Shown here one piece after another: positions 14,871 through 16,825 of a stretch of DNA of 16,825 nt. The notes beneath the pieces are model-generated. The model searched no databases. It saw nothing but the letters and a program-made list of their open reading frames with translations, and was not told the DNA's origin. The translations under genes and the position numbers were made by a program. The first letter of the stretch is position 1. Each line of letters starts with the position of its first letter. The stretch is from Nitrospira sp. UBA5699 (GTDB lineage Bacteria > Nitrospirota > Nitrospiria > Nitrospirales > Nitrospiraceae). The stretch covers positions 1 through 16,825 of the forward strand of contig DIHJ01000115.1 of assembly GCA_002420105.1 (NCBI GenBank), read 5' to 3'.

Positions 14871-14979
14871 GATTCCCTCCTTACGGGTCAGCGCCCTTTC
14901 ACCATATGCGTACAAGCCGTAACCCTCGATAATGCGGGCTAGTCTACAGAAATCCGCGGGCCCGCACAATTGAGAGCGC

Positions 14980-15600
14980 TCACGGCGACAGGATCGGTTT
15001 CATCGACAGGAAGGCCTCCCGGCTCAGACGCGCCAGTTCTCCCGCCTGCACCAGCGGATCGTCCAGGGGAATGAACCGAACGACCTTCAGAAACGATCGC
15101 TCCGCGACCACCGCGGCGATCTGCGCCTTCCGGTCGTGCGTGATCGGCAGGGTGTAGCCTTCGCCGCGCTTCCATTCCCAGAGCGTCGGCGCGAGAGACA
15201 ACTCCAGCCCCTGTCCGGCGATCGTATGGAAGCGGTCGACGAGATGCGTCTTGTACTGCTTCACCAGCCGCCCCTCCAGCAGCCAGGCGCAGGCGACATG
15301 ATGCCCCCACCAGAACAAGGTGCGATACGTGCACTTCTCGACCCCGTGAAAATGTTTCGGACAGTCGAGATACTGATAGGGAAACGATTCCAGATGCTCC
15401 CCCTTCACGAACTGCACGCGGGCCGGGGAAAAATCCGGCGGCGTCAGGAGCGCCGTGCGGCCCAGCTCGGCCTTCAAGACCGCCTGCGTCGCCTCCAGCT
15501 GCCCGCGGATCTTCTCGGTAATCCTGGCCTTCTTGCGGAAAAACCGGGCATCGGCCAGCAAGGCGGTTTCTTCGTCGGTGAACGAGAGGGAATGGGACAT
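14980..15600 (-). CDS. unrecognised 206-residue soluble protein
   Basis: I do not recognise a family. The protein begins with a helical region (FTDEETALLADARFFRKKAR, ITEKIRGQLEATQAVLKAEL) and has an aromatic centre (ESFPYQYLDCPKHFHGVEKC, TYRTLFWWGHHVACAWLLEG) with two Cys and several His that could bind a metal. There is no signal or membrane segment. ATG 15600 is preferred; an in-frame GTG at 15618 is possible, and neither has a Shine-Dalgarno site. The gene stands alone between the GCTGACA repeat block and the lipoprotein gene (109 bases to its start). Confidence 0.7.
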   Translation of the reverse strand: MSHSLSFTDEETALLADARFFRKKARITEKIRGQLEATQAVLKAELGRTALLTPPDFSPARVQFVKGEHLESFPYQYLDCPKHFHGVEKCTYRTLFWWGHHVACAWLLEGRLVKQYKTHLVDRFHTIAGQGLELSLAPTLWEWKRGEGYTLPITHDRKAQIAAVVAERSFLKVVRFIPLDDPLVQAGELARLSREAFLSMKPILSP

Positions 15601-15620
15601 GGTTAAAGGAGCTGCCACGC

Positions 15621-15743
15621 ATCAAGCTGACAGGCGTGCAGGCTGACAAGCTGACGCTTTCGAGAACCGTTCTATTCCGTCAAAAACATGTCAGCCAGTC
15701 GGCTTGATCCGTGTCAGCCTGTTTTCTTGTTGGCTTGTCAGCT
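15621..15743. repeat. GCTGACA repeat block in inverted arrangement
   Basis: GCTGACA occurs at 15626-15632 and 15642-15648, with GCTGACG at 15650-15656; its complement TGTCAGC occurs at 15689-15695, 15712-15718 and 15736-15742. Several pairings are possible: ATCAAGCTGAC (15621-15631) with GTCGGCTTGAT (15698-15708), nested with GGCTGACA (15641-15648) and TGTCAGCC (15689-15696), or CAGGCTGACA (15639-15648) with TGTCAGCCTG (15712-15721). It fills the gap between two minus-strand genes and may end the upstream transcript. It looks like a dispersed intergenic palindromic element rather than a gene. Confidence 0.7.
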
Positions 15744-15751
15744 CTTATCGC

Positions 15752-16126
15752 CTACTTCTGATGCGTTTCAAATGCCGCCACCGTGACGGCATAATGCCGG
15801 CGGCATTCGGCGCAACGTATGAGGGCCAGATCCTCGAAGACGTCCATCTCGCGCAGGGACAGTGCGGCCGGATGGCTCTCGAGACAGCCGGTCAGTTGCG
15901 CCTGCCCTCCTTCCGCCGCGGTCTCCCCCGACGCATCCTCGGGCTCGTCGGGCACGGCGGCGGCCCTGATGACCACGGAAGAGAACGTCAGATGATGGAC
16001 AAACCGGCAGGAGGTGCAGCTCAGGATCAGCCGGTTCCCCTCGGCCATCCGTTTTACCAATACGCAGAGCGGATGGACCGACCAGCATTGCTGGAGAAAG
16101 GCTCCGCTGCGGAAGATCTGCGCCAT
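15752..16126 (-). CDS. small protein with two CxxC pairs, probable zinc-binding
   Basis: A 124-residue protein with C37-TS-C40 (LSCTSCRFVHH) and C105-AE-C108 (IRCAECRRHY) on either side of an acidic, Ala-rich linker. The two pairs could form one zinc site. ATG 16126 is preceded by AAGGA at about six bases and is preferred; ATG 16048 would remove 26 residues of low similarity and is possible. Third gene of a set with the three-helix membrane protein (32 bases upstream) and the C4HC3 zinc-finger protein. The CRFVHH string echoes FVHY in the two other small Cys-rich proteins of the window. Function unknown; a DNA- or protein-binding accessory is a reasonable guess only. Confidence 0.68.
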   Translation of the reverse strand: MAQIFRSGAFLQQCWSVHPLCVLVKRMAEGNRLILSCTSCRFVHHLTFSSVVIRAAAVPDEPEDASGETAAEGGQAQLTGCLESHPAALSLREMDVFEDLALIRCAECRRHYAVTVAAFETHQK

Positions 16127-16158
16127 CGTCGATCCTTGTTAGCGATACCCCCGGCACG

Positions 16159-16494
16159 CTACAGCTTCCACAACACCAACATCAACAGCACGCCGACGAC
16201 GTAGGGGATCGCGCAGGAATACAGCAGAGCCCCGCGCGCCTGCTCCGCCGAACCGCTTCTGGTCCGCTGCTCCTTGTAGACGAACTCCCACGACAACACG
16301 AGGAGCGTGAGGGTCAAGGCCAGCACACGGCTGGTTCTGGGCCAGGTGTACTGGCCGCTGATCAGAAAATTCGCCGTGAAGAATCCGCTGAAGAAAAGAA
16401 TGACGGGAGCCAGCGCATAGCGCACGACCTGGGCAAACAGCCGGTGCCATCCTTGAGGCGTGTGGAGCGGACTGGAATCGGGAGCGGCGGTCAC
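16159..16494 (-). CDS. small three-helix membrane protein
   Basis: A 111-residue protein with predicted helices near residues 25-46 (ALAPVILFFSGFFTANFL), 55-73 (VLALTLTLLVLSWEFVY) and 88-109 (LLYSCAIPYVVGVLLMLVLW), joined by short basic loops (YKEQRTRSG). No family is recognised. The start is GTG 16494, which shares four bases (GTGA) with the stop of the upstream zinc-finger gene, so translation is coupled; the longer open frame up to 16800 is only the shadow of that gene. It is the middle gene of a three-gene set and may anchor its soluble partners at the membrane, which is inference. Confidence 0.72.
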   Translation of the reverse strand: MTAAPDSSPLHTPQGWHRLFAQVVRYALAPVILFFSGFFTANFLISGQYTWPRTSRVLALTLTLLVLSWEFVYKEQRTRSGSAEQARGALLYSCAIPYVVGVLLMLVLWKL

Positions 16495-16781
16495 GAGCCC
16501 ACGGCGGCCGGAGTTTCGGCCGGCGCGGCGGCAGCGGCCGAAGCGCCGGTCTGGACCGCACGGCAGGTTTTGCAGACGCGTGGCCGGGCCTTGAGGAACG
16601 ACACTTTCCCGCTGGCGAGGCAGCTGTAGTGGACAAATTCGTCGCAGATCGTGCAGCGAGACCAGCCGCCCCGGAACATCGTCTTGTCCCGATACAGCCC
16701 CTGCTTGCAGACCTTGCAATGTCGCGGTTCGATCGGCAGCAGCATCGGTTCCCAATCGCCGCCGGCTTTTCTGATGCTCAT
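16491..16781 (-). CDS. C4HC3 cross-brace (PHD/RING-like) zinc-finger protein
   Basis: A 96-residue protein with eight potential zinc ligands: C22-x2-C25-x17-C43-x2-C46-x4-H51-x2-C54-x15-C70-x2-C73. This order and spacing fit the two-zinc cross-brace of PHD fingers (C4HC3) and partly resemble C1 domains, folds best known from eukaryotes. A basic central loop (LYRDKTMFRGGWSR) and an Ala/Pro-rich tail complete it. The match is to spacing only, and a bacterial double zinc ribbon would be the plain alternative. ATG 16781 lacks a Shine-Dalgarno site; a good promoter lies directly before it, so the message may be leaderless. It leads a set with the overlapping membrane-protein gene and the two-CxxC protein gene. 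Confidence 0.75.
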   Translation of the reverse strand: MSIRKAGGDWEPMLLPIEPRHCKVCKQGLYRDKTMFRGGWSRCTICDEFVHYSCLASGKVSFLKARPRVCKTCRAVQTGASAAAAAPAETPAAVGS

Positions 16782-16789
16782 GGGGAGGG

Positions 16790-16819
16790 AGTATAGCCAA
16801 GCGGCGGACGGAAAAACAA
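16790..16819 (-). promoter_or_regulatory. candidate promoter of the zinc-finger operon
   Basis: On the minus strand TTGTTT (16819-16814), an 18-base spacer and TATACT (16795-16790) form a good promoter. The -10 hexamer ends eight bases before ATG 16781, so transcription would begin within one or two bases of the start codon. Confidence 0.5.
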
Positions 16820-16825
16820 GGCGCG

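Noticed and set aside
14933..14966. TGCGGGC/GCCCGCA inverted repeat after the 206-residue gene
   Set aside because: Seven pairs with a 20-base loop and no T-run; too weak to call a terminator.
14871..14969. Upstream extension of the lipoprotein frame
   Set aside because: It would bury the signal peptide; GTG 14870 has AAGGAGG in front.
16495..16800. Upstream extension of the three-helix membrane protein frame
   Set aside because: It is the out-of-frame shadow of the zinc-finger gene, and a coupled GTG start exists at 16494.

Overview
The window is 16.8 kb of GC-rich bacterial chromosome with dense coding, little intergenic space and no tRNA, rRNA, CRISPR array, transposase or phage gene that I can see. 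The gene content (tandem PilZ proteins, an RND efflux operon, DUF1499 and DUF2914 proteins, a patatin-like lipoprotein, an SCP2 protein and many small Cys-rich proteins) would fit a Nitrospira-type member of the Nitrospirota. That placement is an impression from gene style, not a test.

Left part (1-8132, plus strand). The window opens inside a fusion of a PEP mutase-like domain and a nucleotidyltransferase, a pairing known from phosphonate biosynthesis, although the diagnostic motifs of both halves are altered. Three small PilZ genes follow, each with a strong Shine-Dalgarno site and intact c-di-GMP motifs. A TetR repressor gene then overlaps (ATGA) an RND periplasmic adaptor gene, which is followed by a full-length inner-membrane RND pump. 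A perfect 7+2+7 inverted repeat in front of the repressor is a likely autoregulatory operator. No outer-membrane channel gene is present.

Middle (8171-11712). On the minus strand, a SpeD-fold protein (pyruvoyl-dependent decarboxylase) precedes an SCP2 domain protein. Its catalytic Ser/His/Cys spacing is preserved but the flanking residues are unusual. Divergent from it, on the plus strand, are a tiny four-Cys zinc-ribbon protein and an overlapping 672-residue patatin-like lipoprotein. The latter converges on a DUF1499 gene, and a single CTATAG palindrome supplies both stop codons.

Right part (11845-16825, all minus strand). In transcription order from the right edge: a three-gene set (a C4HC3 cross-brace zinc-finger protein, a three-helix membrane protein, a two-CxxC protein); a block of GCTGACA repeats in inverted arrangement; an unrecognised 206-residue protein; a lipoprotein followed closely by an unrecognised 353-residue protein; a seven-helix membrane protein with a C-terminal DUF2914 domain; and the DUF1499 gene.

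The items most worth a second look are the PEP mutase-like fusion with altered motifs, the SpeD variant, the C4HC3 zinc-finger operon, the GCTGACA repeat block, and a set of genes without Shine-Dalgarno sites whose promoter-like elements lie 36-38 bases before the start codon, which suggests leaderless transcripts. No stretch over 300 bases lacks a gene.
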